Part shown: positions 13,599 through 23,701 of the stretch, in pieces | How positions within the stretch are numbered: the first letter of the stretch is position 1 | How the letters are laid out: every line of letters starts with the position of its first letter | Origin: Spodoptera frugiperda | Taxonomy: Eukaryota > Arthropoda > Insecta > Lepidoptera > Noctuidae | NCBI RefSeq assembly: GCF_023101765.2 | Contig: NC_064219.1 | Location: forward strand, 11,387,774-11,451,773 | DNA: 64,000 nucleotides | Direction: 5' to 3' | Program-made: the position numbers and the translations under genes | Notes under the pieces: generated by a model | Seen by the model: the letters and a program-made list of their open reading frames with translations, nothing else | Told to the model about the DNA's origin: nothing | Database searches by the model: none

Positions 13599-14041
13599 TT
13601 ACTCAATGTTCCTCATCTTCATTTGCAGTTCGAATCGCCTGTTGGTTCTGACCCCCTTTATAATGCTCCTGTTCTCGTTTCTCTTGACGCTGCGTTTCTC
13701 TGTGAAGGACTTCTCCCTCATGACGGTCTGCTTGGCAGCCTCGCGGCGTACTGAGGTAGCGCCGGCTAAAGATGGCAATATCGCCTTTGGAATGCCTCCA
13801 TTAGGTTTTTCAATAACCTTTTCCTTAGGTTTTTCTGTCTTGCTCGGTATACTGAATGGATTGACGTCCAAGTTTAGTTTGAACCCGAATCTGGTGAACC
13901 CTGGTCGTAAGGATTCCAGCGTGGGCAGTTTCTTGGTGGGGGTGTCAGTTTTCTTGGTGGGGGTGTCAGTTTTCTTGGTAGGGGTGTCCGTTTTCTCTTT
14001 GGGTTTCACGGCATCTTTACCTTTCGGTGATTCTACGTTAT
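13599..14041 (-). CDS. NuSAP-like gene, exon 5 (C-terminus)
   Basis: The acceptor TTTCGCAG ends at 14042 and the coding sequence runs to TAA at 13599-13601. The two leading bases complete the codon split at the end of exon 4. The exon encodes three tandem TPTKKTD heptads, then a TRFGFKLNLDVNPF segment, then a strongly basic tail with REAAKQTVMREKSFTEKR and KMRNIE at the end. The basic, probably helical tail is compatible with microtubule or nucleic-acid binding, but that is inference. The plus-strand ORF across this exon is an antisense shadow. Confidence 0.85.
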
Positions 14042-17000
14042 CTGCGAAACAAATAAAGATTAGATTAAATTAAAATAATTAAGTTTCGGGGAACAACTTT
14101 GTAATGAGTTACTGGGTCAACGATAGCAGCTGCAACTCGCAATGAGTCGTCCGCGCAAAATATTTCGGTTACAAACACCAGTGCATCTATTTTCCAGCAT
14201 TATCTGATTACTATGACCTATGTTCTGATTGGTTTGAACAGCTATGTGGGAGCGAGGAGCATCCGGCTTTGTGTCCTAGCCCCCCTCCCCCCAGCTGCAA
14301 CTATTCTCACACGCGCGGTGCTAATATCGGCACAGCAATGCACCGGGACGATCCGATTACTTGGGTAATTTAGTCCCGATGTAAGTGGCTACGTGCACTA
14401 TACAGCGGCAGCGTACATTGTTGTACTCGTATCAACTCCGTAGCAGTTGCTCCGAGTACTATATTACAACCTGTGTATTATTAAATGTAAATACTATACC
14501 TAGGTATGTATAGTAATTTTCGTTAATCTACTGTATTATAAATACGTCTTCCAGTTATTTAGGTTGGTCGCGCTTTTGTAGTTACGAAACTAAAACGTGC
14601 ATGACATATTATACTATTAATTATTTCCTGAATATTTCGGTCTTTAGTCTGCAGCAATAAATGAATGTTGTCTGCTCCTGGATTATGGATAATGGGAAAA
14701 AAACTAAGCCCAAATATTGGAATAGTCAACTAGTGCAGTCTAGTAAGTTATAAATACGACAGTTAAAGTATTATGTAAACATGGACATCCCAGACCACAA
14801 AATTTAAATAAACAAGTACATAAAGTTATGAATATTTCGATCATATTGTATGTGCTATTTAATGTAGGTATCTACAATCGATAAATATATCTATATTGAG
14901 AAAGTGGTGATGAGTAACGCTGGCCATATCGTCGATAACTGCTATCTCTGCGCGGAATTTCAGATTATACATTTTGTTCAGGATAGTACCTGGACTAAAT
15001 ATAGCATTTCGTGCAAACAGTCCTGTGCTAGAATATACCTGACATGACCTATTACTTGTAAACCGTATTTCTAACTGCCCTAACCTCGAAAGCGACAAAT
15101 AACATTAGGATTAGAACATTGACCGTTGACATAACTTTACACCTGTTATCACCGAAGGGATAAGTAGAGGCGTGCTAAAAAGACACCTTTGTTATTATGT
15201 TATAGTATACAAGAGCTACATTAATACAATTGTACAATTCTTTCGCCGATTTTACGGTATGAACGTGTATGTTTCTTCGATGTATTGACACTACACACTC
15301 AGAATCAAGCTGGTTTTCGAAATTCTCAGTATTACATGGCAAATAAATAGTCCTGAAGTTAATTATAATATACATGACATGATTTTACATAAATTATAAC
15401 TATTTCAAAGCATGATATAACTACATGTTTGTGTTATTTCCTGCGAATATTACAACAGGAAACAATTACAATTATTCCAAGTACGTACCTGCGCAGAGTT
15501 AAATATGCTTAGTTACGCACTGTAGCTTACAGAATTTTCCGAAATACATAAAATGGCAACATATTGTATGAAAATATTGATCGTATCTGTATCTATATGA
15601 AGTATGTTATCTTTCCGCCGACTGACTGTGATGATTGCTGTCATATCGATGATTAGTTCAGCTTGGGACGTTGAACCAACATAATATCATTTCATCATAC
15701 TAGTTTCTGCCAGCGGTTTCGCCTGCATTCCCGTAGGATAACAAGTAGCGTATGTTTTATTCCAGACCATAATCTACCCCTGTTCCAAACTTCATCCCGA
15801 TCCCTTTAACCGTTTTGACGTGATTGAGTAACAAACATACCTATGCACAAATTCACAAATATATATTAGTAAGATGGACGATAGGCTCACGATAGGCACA
15901 CACGCATATTAAAGTTTATTTATTTATCTATTTGACTCTTTATGCACATGAATGTGTACGTAGGTGAGCTTAATGCCGTAGGCATTTTAAAGTTTACCTT
16001 TATAGATACAGCTATTACCACGAAATGGTTGGACGTACTTTAAATAGGACCTACGTCGGCATAGATTACTAAATGTGTTGACATCTGATTTCAGAAATAA
16101 TTATCCTTATTTGGAAACGACGATGAACATGTTCAATGGTTGACATATTTTTTTAGCTGTAGGAACACCTACAGTCTAGCTACAACATAATCGGGGCAAT
16201 GACTCGGCTATGAATCGGCAAAGAGTGGAGATCTTGGAAGCAAAGGAGATCTTGTCAGAACGTTCTCTGAAAACTGGTAGCATGGTAGCCGATTGTGATA
16301 TTTTATTGTAGACATTTAGATGAAGACTATAGACCGACATAATTTGTTCGTACAATGTCACGGCCAGAGGCTTTTTTTTTTTTTTTTGAGGGGGGAAAAT
16401 CATCCAATGACTTCTCCCGCCTTGGGTGAGGCGGGAGGGAGTGTCAGACTCTTACTGACTAAAAACCACCCCGTTCCTGCTCCTGCTTTGAGCCGGAGCC
16501 ACGGTAACCTTTTACGTTGTCCGCAGCTCCGGATCAGGCATCAGCCCTACTGGGCCCCATCTGTGGTGGTCTGGCTCTTTGAGGCGCGCGCGGAACGCGA
16601 CGCGCCGTACGCACGGGTCTGGTTCTGGTCGGGCGGCGAGCTACCCTTGCTCGCCGTCCGCAGACCCGCACTTACGGTGGCCGGAGATCGTCACGCGATC
16701 CCTGACGCCCGGAGTGTCTCCTGCGGCAGCTGAGGCGTGAGGAGGATCGTTCCCTCCGCGCTCCGCCTCCTCCTACGGCCAGAGGCTAATGGTTAATTAT
16801 ATCCCCATAACTAATGTTACAACACTCCTACAAGTTTAAACTTACGTTTCAAAGTTGCACAAGTTTTCGCTTACGATTGGGAGGCAGCGGTTCATTAATC
16901 AACATCGCCGGATGTTGGAACACGCGACATCCGTATTAGCAAGGAGCTGGGGGAGGTATTACAAGTGGGTGACGTCATCACTTTCTTGCACATCATTTCA

Positions 17001-20000
17001 ACTAAGTACTTTATATATTTGCAAGCGGGATTTACCGCGCCAATACGGTCAGTTGGTAATGTTGGTTGCTGGTTTATAATAGGGAAAAATTGTCCACGAG
17101 TTAGAACCTCAAAGGGTTAGAATTCTAGCAGGTGCAATTTTATGAGAATGGAAAATTTTGATCAGGTTATGTTGTTGTTCCATGTAGCACGAAGTATATA
17201 CCAGTGTCATAACAGGAAAAATATAAAGATAAATGTTCCCGTCAATATTTACCTAATTTAAATGGTAGCTGACTATTTAACATACTGGCAAGCAAAACTA
17301 AACTTCAATGGTAAAAGAATATGATCCAAACTACTTTTTTATAACAAGATAAGGAAAAAACAAGAGAGATGAGTCAAAACAATTTCATTGAAATTAATTA
17401 AAGACTTTGATAAAACAAATATGTCGCGTTTTCCTTCCAGAATACGCGGACTGGGCTGGAGATATGTGACACGTGTTGTGTACACTGTGGAGATAAGATA
17501 CCACCTCTAGTAGGGCGACTATCGACTGCATCGATGACGCACCGACGGCTAATCGATATCGATAATTATGACTACGGATTATCGAGCTGGATAACGAGCT
17601 ATTGTTTTATAGCTCTTTACACTGTGGCGTTAATTTTACGTGTTTGCATATTTTTATTTAATTTCAGCGTGGCCTATGTTCAACAAAATATAAGATGAAG
17701 TGGGGTTTAATGACGATAATGTACTTTCAGTACATAATGTAGATTGCTTACGAGCCGTAGAATTTTGACACATTTTGTATGGAGCTTATGTTAAAATTCT
17801 ACGGCTCGTAAGCAAATTTACCGATCGGTAGTTTATGCAGAAATCGCCGTCAGTGTATAATGTAGATTCATTGCTAATATAATGTGGATAACAATGAAAA
17901 CCATACCACTAGTATGCAGAAATCCCCTGATAAAGCAGATTATGTTAAGAACCCATAACAATAGTATTATTAAAGTTGTAAACAAAGGGGTAATTCCTGG
18001 TTGTTATTATTTTTCTCAGTCGTTCTCTTCATTACTGAAGGTCATGTCTAGTCTGGTGCACGTCACACTTGATGTACGACCCTCCTCCAAGCGCTCCCGT
18101 CCTCTGTGGTCTTTATAGCTGGTGGAACTGTCAGGCCGGTGAGGTTTTTACAGCATCTAGCCCACGGGTTGGTGAACGACCGCGAGGTCTGTTGTCGTTA
18201 ACCTAACCAACAACCACCACTTCTCCAGACTGTTTCTACGCGCAATGTGGCCAAAATACATTAGTATCGTTGCAGGCATACGGTGGAACTCCTCGTGGTA
18301 ATTCCGATCTCCTTGAGAATAGAGACGTTGGTACGACGAGCGGTCCAAAGAATACGTAGCATGCGTCTCCAGCACCACATCAGTGTGTAGGTTCTTTCTT
18401 TCTATTATAATGAGATCGAATTCGAAAGTGTTTTAATTGCATTTTAGGTCCTAGTGTAGATGTATAACAGACAAAATAAAGATGCTATACTTACTCTTAG
18501 GGCTGATCCTTTCCAGCAGTCCAGCAGGTGCAGTTGGAGTGAGCAGCTGTCGAGCTCTCTTGGCGCGGCGCTCCTGGCACTCATTCAGCGACTCCATCTT
18601 GTCGAACTGCTTCTGGTGCAGGGCTGCGAAGTTGGGCAGCTTCGTGCGGGACACCTTGGCGTCAGACTTTGGCTTCGATGGAGTGATAGCCTTCTTTGGA
18701 GTTGTACTCGTAAGTTTTGCTGTGGACAAATGTGAGATTAATTATACGAAAGGGTGGAGGCAATTAAGAAATTCTGAATTCTATTAATATTTTGCCTATC
18801 TAAGTGTAGAATAAGCAGGAAAAGGGCGCATTATAGCACATAAAATATTATAAAACTTGAGCCTTTTCTACCCGACATGGACCAGAAGGCAAAGCACCAT
18901 TCCAGATTCCCGATAATTATTGAGAATTTTCATGAATCTAAAACCCTTGCCATCCCAGGAAATCTAAACCATGTTTGGCAATGCACTTTACAAGTTTACA
19001 AGCAATGATGTAGTTCATGAAGCATAATAAAATACCACCGAGTACCAACTCAAGGTTTCTCATCCATAAACGTAGAAATATAGTTGTAACAATAAAACTG
19101 TAATTACAATATTAGTGCTAGGCGTTATCAGTAGGTGCTAAGTAGCGGAGGTAGCGCGATAAGCGGCGACGTAGCTGTGATACCGCGCTATCTGATGTGA
19201 CTAATGCAACGTTGCACGCCTGTGTACCACGTAATGTAACACGCTGAATAATTAAAATGGTTATATTTACTAATTAATATATTATAATTATTTTAACATA
19301 TTGGTTTCCCATTTTCCAACATTTGCACATGCAGGTATTTTTTATGGGATGGGACGGATCACCTGATGGTAAGCAAACAGTGACGGACGACCATGGACTC
19401 CCGCAACGGTAAAGGAGTTTTAAGTGCATTGTCGACCTTTAGAGAGCCTCACTATAATACAAGAGAAGATTTCACTGCCTATTAACTAGGTATACCTAAG
19501 TAATTGTACTTCAGTTTAAACTTATTGTCATATACCGGGCTTTACTCCGTGTTATTTACGGAGAGCAATGAAGCTTTGTCTGAAGTCTTTGCACAGCAAT
19601 CGAGGTAGCGACCACTCGATGAACAAAGCAGCGATTAATGATTAACTCGTTGAATATGTACTTATATCGAATCTGAAACAGTTAAGCCCTGACACTTCTA
19701 ACTGCTAAGCTTGTTTGTTTGTTGTTAATAAAGACTAGTGTTCAACATTGTATAGAGGATCAGAAGCCTTGGGAGTAGTCCTCGAAGATTACTGAGATTT
19801 GTTCCCTAAATACCTACCTACCAATTTCTTGTCAAACTAATAAGACTGCCTCATTGGTTTAGTGAGTGCAAGTGCGACTGCTAAGCAAAGGAACTCGAGT
19901 TTAAATCCCGCCTCCCGGTTCTTATTGGATTTTTTGGGTTTTTCGGAATTATGGCAACTGTATGGCAATAGCCACTCGCTATGAGATTTATAGGTGCGCG

Positions 20001-23000
20001 TGCACCTCTACTTAGCTCTACGAGGATCAAAACATATGATGAAGTTATTATGGACCATTTAGACTATGATCGAAGTTTTAGCACTAACGATATTCACGAC
20101 ACCTCTTCAAGCTTTTTGAATAGAAATCTCGTTGTATAGCAAAACACTCCACAATGCGTCTTGCTCTCCTTATAAATGTAGGCGCTTATCTGACAGACGT
20201 AGACGCGAACAATTCTTGTATTGTTATGCAAATGTTCAAGGTATTGTAGGAAATATTATATCCGTGATATAATGCCTAATATTTATCACGCCTGTGTGCT
20301 TCAACTAAGCTGAAATACAGTGCCGGCGTAAGGGCCACTGACACCCTGGGCGAAAATATTGTGGCGCCCATTTGAAGCAATATCAAGTGTTAGTAGTAGT
20401 TTTTTATTTTTGGAGTAGTCAGAACTTGTCACCCTGGGCCATCGCCCCATCACGCCCGTAACGCCGGCACTGCTGAAATATATCTGACCAATCTGGATTA
20501 TACATGTCAAATGTCAATATTGTAGGTCATATGGTTTCTTTAATATCCAGTTTTGGTGTTATAATAAATAAGTTGTGAATAAAATAGTGGGATGGGAAAT
20601 AATCATGACATCACGACTTACGTTCACCGAAGAGATAGGCAGAAGAGATATTCATCATTAACTTTACTAGTTTTATAGCCTAAGTAATAAGGGCGAGCAT
20701 TAAGCATTAATCCAGACTTTGTAGTACTGCTGCAATTTTTTATAATAGGAGAAACCTAAATAACAACTACAATAAACCCAAGACTCTTGAAGTCAAGGTC
20801 CTTATTTTCATATTTTCAGCATTAGAATACTGTGAACTAAATATAGAATGTAGTAATTACCTGTGGCGCTAGCAGTCCTGGGCCTGGACAGCCGGTCTAC
20901 CGACTGCTGCAGGTCCTCGGTGAGGCGGGAGCGCTTCACTCGCGTGTCGTCCGCGTCGTTCTGCGTGTACGACCGCTTGCGGCCCGCGCGGGATGTCGGG
21001 GCTGGAACTATAACATTCACATTAGAGTAAGTATTCAACAGTTGCGTGTCAACAAGCACGCCAAGTGTATCAACTTACCACTCTCTTCATACACAAAGCT
21101 CTTGTTGGACCCCTTGAGATTGGACTTGATGATCTTCTTCCTTTCTTGTGCAACCAACACAGGATTGTCGACAGGACTGCAGAACATGACCCTGGTCAGC
21201 CTTGGAGCCGGCTCTACTGAAGCTCGGACACCTTTCTCAATGGACCGAGTCACATTCAACATGCTCTTCTTCTGGTTACTCTTAGTTACGTGGTATGGAG
21301 TGCACCCCGCTGCTGGTACTATTGACGACCTCCGTTTAGTTGGAGTACTTGTCTCAGTGTCTTGTTTCTGAGGACTCTCTTTAGTGAATGTTCCTTCTCT
21401 CTTCAATGGAGTGTGTGATTTTGGACTTTCTGCCTTAGTCATTGAGTGCTGAGACTCATCTAAGCTGCTCTCTATCAGCAATGGAGTGGTGTTCACAATG
21501 TTCTCCACATGCTCTGATTCATCACTGGTGATACTGATGCGGGATATCTCAGACTTGTCCGCAACACTGCTGTTGTCTGAGCTTATGAGGGAAGACTTGG
21601 GTTCCGGGTCTTTGTTCCCATGCTCCACCTCAGTATCCTTCTCAAATGTAGTGTTCAGTTGTGTCTCAACATCCATAGACTTGGTTCTCCTTGGTGACTT
21701 TCTTTTCAGTGGACTTTCTGTGTTTGAAGTCTTCTCATAAGTTGTATTGATAGCATTCACTGTGAAACTGTTATTTTTATCAAAAGTGTGTCTCCTGATG
21801 GAGGTCCTCTTGGTAGCAGAGCTGGTGATGATGTTGTCTTTACCAAAGTCTTCCTTTGTGAAACTAATTTTGGATATGTTACTTTTGTCAAAAGTGCTAT
21901 CCTTGATACTAGACTTCCTGGTTGTTGCACCTATTTTGAAAGCATCAAAAGAGGTAGAGCTGTCTTTGTCAAATGTTGTGTCAATAGGTTTATCATAGGT
22001 AGTGTTAACTTTCACTTTAGAATCTTTTTTATTAGCTGATGTTACATCTTCCTTTTCATATGTTGCATCCAATTGTTTTTCTACTTTGTCAAAGGTAGAA
22101 TTTGTAATGTTGTTAGAAATCTTATCAGAATCTTTATCAAATGTTGTATCTTTCACATTAGATTTCCTTCGTGACTGTTTACTTGATATGTTAGATGTAT
22201 TCACATCATCAGGCATATCTTTCTCAGACTTACTACCATTTACAATGGAGGTATTGGCAGTAGATTCTCTTCGCAGAGATTTCCTCAACTGTGATTGGTT
22301 GTTAGAAGTATTCAAACATGTTTCCATGTCAGTTTCTCCTTGTGTAGCTAATGTGGTACTTTTATCAAATGTGCTGTCTTTTATATTGGATCTTCTAGAT
22401 CTGCGGTTACTGTGGGAAATGTTGGAAGCATTTAAATTTGTCTCCGCATTTGTATCAACTCCATCCTTAAAGAGTGATTTGTTACTGTCAGGCTCCATCT
22501 TATCTACTTCATCATTACCCACATCATCTTTAGTAGTATTTACTGGATGTGCTTTTTTCGATTTTGATTTATTTTTCTTTGATTTAGTACGAGAGTTGTT
22601 TCTTGCATCTGTTTTGATATCAGCACTGCTTGAAACATTACTCTCATCAGATGTTATGATAGAATTCCGTGTCTTCATTTGCCCATTATTTACAATTGAA
22701 CTATCCTCATTATCTCTTTCAGATTTTGCAGTGAAAATGAAATGTTTCCCTTCATCAATGTCCTTAGCTCCAGACTTTCTTATTTTATTATCATTGTCAA
22801 TAGAATTATTAATATTGTCACCAGTTATATGCTTCGATAGGTTCTCTGATGTTTCACTGTGTTCAGTGATGTTATTACTGCGTTTTTTATTTTTTTTAGA
22901 AGACTTCTTACTAGCTTGTTCCTTTTTAAATGTATTGTTAACTTTATTAGTGGGCACTGTATCTATATGATTATGTTCTGTGTTGGGGCTGCCAGCAGCA

Positions 23001-23701
23001 CTGTGAAATGAGTCAACAGACATGTTGCTCCCGTTGTGTGTACCATTCTTAGAGTTGTTGTGTAGTGGCACATCCTCGGCAGTCATAGAATTAGTTTTCT
23101 TTCCCTTTTTCTTCTTCTTCTTTGATTTCTTGGAAGGCACTTCCTCGGGAAGTGGGTTTACATCACTCTCTTTCTTTTTCTTCTTATTTTTCTTTGATTT
23201 TGGCACATCAATAATTTCAGTTGGTATATTTTCATGGTTTTCAGTTTCTTCAGCATCATCCACCTTTTTGCCGCGTCGTGACTTTCTAATAAGATTTTTC
23301 ACTTCTGTTTGTGGCTCAGGGACGACGTTTTCTACTAAGTTTTGTTCTTTCAGAGCATTTTTACGTAACACACGGCTAGTTTTAGCCTCATCCTCTTTAC
23401 TTGTCGTTGTGTCTCCGAGAAACTCATCGTCTGTAGGATAACTCACGTAATTGTTACGTTTTTTGTTTTTAATTAATGAAACACCTAGTTCCTCCGCTTC
23501 TTCTTTAACTTGTCTGCTCCGAGTTTTTCTTTCACTCTTTACAGCAAGTTCTCGTTTCGTTATAACTGTGTCTTCAAGCAACGAAGTATGAATCCCTGTA
23601 AATTACGAATATTTTTTTAATGTTTTAACGTTTTTACACACATTCACTAATCATATTCTATACAATTATCACAACTTACGTTTTCCGGACCTGGTAGACA
23701 T
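13599..23701 (-). CDS. Putative NuSAP/mink-like microtubule-associated protein, whole gene (5 exons)
   Basis: Five minus-strand coding exons join in frame with GT-AG boundaries: 23701-23680, 23595-21079, 21001-20861, 18719-18495 and 14041-13599 (22, 2517, 141, 225 and 443 nt). Together they give 1,116 codons including the stop. The N-terminal two thirds is lysine- and serine-rich, with four Lys-rich blocks and ten copies of a TFDK/TYEK motif. The middle has a nuclear-localisation-like basic stretch. Exon 4 has the block LPNFAALHQKQFDKMESLNE, which I match from memory to the NuSAP family motif around a KMES core. The C-terminus is basic. NuSAP proteins bind and bundle microtubules around chromatin in mitosis; the fly relative is called mink. 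The family call rests on short motifs, so treat it as tentative. A different Lys-rich nuclear protein is possible. Confidence 0.5.
15698..15876 (+). mobile_element. Decayed lepidopteran interspersed repeat (RTE-like 3' tail)
   Basis: The order of blocks, ACTAGTTTCTGCCAGCGGTTTCGCC, then a 'GTAGGATAACAAGTAGC' block, then 'CCAAACTTCATCCCGATCC', then 'GAGTAACAAACATAC' and 'ATATTAGTAAGAT', follows a repeat that I know to be very common in moth and butterfly introns. It is diverged and lacks a visible target-site duplication. Whether it is the 3' end of an RTE-type LINE or a derived SINE cannot be decided here. Confidence 0.65.
16360..16787 (-). mobile_element. Poly(A)-tailed retroelement (SINE or truncated LINE) with 13-bp target-site duplication
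   Basis: The element body is 16373-16774. It is bounded by identical 13-bp direct repeats ACGGCCAGAGGCT at 16360-16372 and 16775-16787. A run of T next to the left repeat is the poly(A) tail on the minus strand, so the element is inserted in the same orientation as the host gene. Just before the tail, the minus strand reads CTCCCGCCT-CACCCA-AGGCGGGAG, a perfect 9-bp stem with a 6-base loop. The body is GC-rich and has no long convincing coding frame. Target-site duplications plus a poly(A) tail are the hallmark of target-primed reverse transcription. Intact duplications argue for a fairly recent insertion. Confidence 0.92.
17744..17815. repeat. Perfect 23-bp inverted repeat with 26-bp spacer
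   Basis: The left arm is 17744-17766 and the right arm 17793-17815; they are exact reverse complements (core TTGCTTACGAGCCGTAG). The pair lies inside intron 4 of the NuSAP-like gene. A related sequence, TAATGTAGATT, occurs just left of the palindrome (about 17735-17745) and again at about 17859-17869. This suggests a small MITE-like element or foldback sequence. No target-site duplication could be fixed with confidence. Confidence 0.9.
18015..18378 (-). pseudogene. Fossil of a non-LTR retrotransposon (C-terminus of the reverse-transcriptase ORF)
   Basis: On the minus strand the translation reads YFGHIARRNSLEK in one frame and then, after a frameshift and an in-frame stop, VNDNRPRGRSPTR in another. 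These are the conserved C-terminal blocks of RTE/CR1-like endonuclease-reverse-transcriptase proteins (…GHI.RR…NLEKL…GK…RGRSP.RW). A further shifted block ends in HDLQ-stop. The fragment has stops and frameshifts and cannot be functional. It sits inside intron 4 of the NuSAP-like gene. Confidence 0.8.
18495..18719 (-). CDS. NuSAP-like gene, exon 4 (KMES motif exon)
   Basis: The acceptor TCCACAG precedes 18719 and the donor is A|GTAAGT after 18495, leaving one base of the next codon. The 225-nt exon encodes a Lys/Thr/Pro-rich start (TPKKAITPSKPKSDAK), then PNFAALHQKQFDKMESLNEC and a basic ERRAKRARQLL helix, then a Pro-rich end. The histidine-glutamine...KMES block is the best family clue in the whole protein and is why I suggest NuSAP/mink. 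Plus-strand ORFs over this exon are antisense shadows. Confidence 0.85.
19337..19446 (+). mobile_element. Fragment of a common lepidopteran repeat
   Basis: Blocks TTTTTTATGGGATGGGACGG, ATCACCTGATGGTAAGC, CCATGGACTCCCGCAAC and AAGTGCATTGTCGACCTTT follow in the order found in a repeat that is abundant in moth introns (usually with CACCTGATGGTAAGTG and CCATGGACACCCGCAAC). It is diverged, with no visible target-site duplication. Boundaries are approximate. Confidence 0.7.
19844..20037 (+). mobile_element. tRNA-derived SINE
   Basis: The 5' part is tRNA-like: an A-box-like TGGTTTAGTGAG, CGACTGCTAAGCAAAG where a tRNA anticodon arm would be, and a B-box-like GAGTTTAAATCCCGC, one mismatch from the consensus. 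The body then reads GGGTTTTTCGGA, ATGGCAATAG and GTGCACCTCTACTTAG…CTACGAGGAT, in the order of known moth SINEs. It is too diverged and extended to be a working tRNA gene. No clear target-site duplication was found, so boundaries are approximate. Confidence 0.75.
20310..20480. mobile_element. hAT-type MITE, 155 bp, with 8-bp target-site duplication
   Basis: The element is 20318-20472. The ends are inverted repeats beginning CAGTGCCGGCGT (left) and ending ACGCCGGCACTG (right), a perfect 12-bp match with imperfect extension. It is flanked on both sides by the identical octamer CTGAAATA (20310-20317 and 20473-20480). An 8-bp duplication and a CAGTG terminus are typical of the hAT superfamily. No transposase is encoded, so mobilisation would need an autonomous relative elsewhere. 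Confidence 0.93.
20861..21001 (-). CDS. NuSAP-like gene, exon 3
   Basis: The acceptor GTTCCAG precedes 21001, and the donor ACAG|GTAATT follows 20861. The 141-nt exon has matching phases on both sides (two bases in, one base out). It encodes PTSRAGRKRSYTQND then DTRVKRSRLTEDLQQSVDRL. The paired basic clusters GRKR and VKRSR look like a bipartite nuclear localisation signal, which would suit a protein that is nuclear or nucleolar in interphase. The exon is clearly more GC-rich than the introns around it. Confidence 0.85.
21079..23595 (-). CDS. NuSAP-like gene, exon 2 (large Lys-rich and TFDK-repeat exon)
   Basis: The acceptor ATTTACAG precedes 23595 and the donor GTG|GTAAGT follows 21079; the exon is 2,517 nt. 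It carries four Lys-rich blocks (for example KKSKKKKKKGKK and KSKKNKKKKKES) in the N-terminal half. In the C-terminal half, between about 21640 and 22385, there are ten copies of a short motif [NDR]-x-T-[FY]-[DE]-K, several preceded by a basic-serine stretch such as RRKSNVKD or RRSNIKD. It ends with a segment, PAPRLTRVMFCSPV…KSNLKGSNKSF, that may be a conserved folded or binding element. No enzyme domain is visible. The long, low-complexity, basic composition suggests an extended chromatin- or microtubule-binding protein. Confidence 0.9.
23680..23701 (-). CDS. NuSAP-like gene, exon 1 (start codon)
   Basis: A short first coding exon on the minus strand: ATG at 23701-23699 encodes MSTRSGK and the first base of an Arg codon, then the donor GTAAGT. 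Joining to exon 2 restores the frame (MSTRSGKR-IHTSLLED…). An 84-bp intron separates the two. I chose this start because the exon 2 frame is open upstream only to its acceptor and has no ATG there. Confidence 0.75.

Larger units (their letters stand above)
14042..18494 (-). other. Intron 4 of the NuSAP-like gene, rich in mobile-element remnants
   Basis: This 4.45-kb intron (donor GTAAGT at the 18494 end, acceptor CAG at the 14042 end) contains an RTE-like 3' tail (about 15698-15876), a retroelement with target-site duplications (16360-16787), a perfect palindrome (17744-17815) and a LINE fossil (about 18015-18378). No host exon was seen in it. Confidence 0.75.
18720..20860 (-). other. Intron 3 of the NuSAP-like gene with three repeat insertions
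   Basis: The intron is 2.14 kb, with donor GTAATT and acceptor CCACAG. It carries a moth repeat fragment at about 19337-19446, a tRNA-derived SINE at about 19844-20037, and a hAT-type MITE at 20318-20472. No coding sequence was seen. Confidence 0.75.

Noticed and set aside
13414..14073. 219-codon plus-strand ORF
   Set aside because: It is antisense to the last exon of the NuSAP-like gene, which has splice sites and in-frame continuity on the minus strand. Its Phe/Leu/Val-rich repeats are the mirror of TPTKKTD codons.
16320..16733. 137-codon plus-strand ORF
   Set aside because: It runs through the poly-T and body of a minus-strand retroelement and crosses the insertion boundary, so it is not a gene.
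19844..19930. tRNA gene
   Set aside because: A- and B-box-like motifs are present, but they are degraded and continue into a SINE body, so it is not a working tRNA.
22002..22970. 322-codon plus-strand ORF rich in Leu, Ser and Phe
   Set aside because: Antisense shadow of the large Lys/Ser-rich exon 2 of the NuSAP-like gene; biased codons on one strand keep the other strand open.
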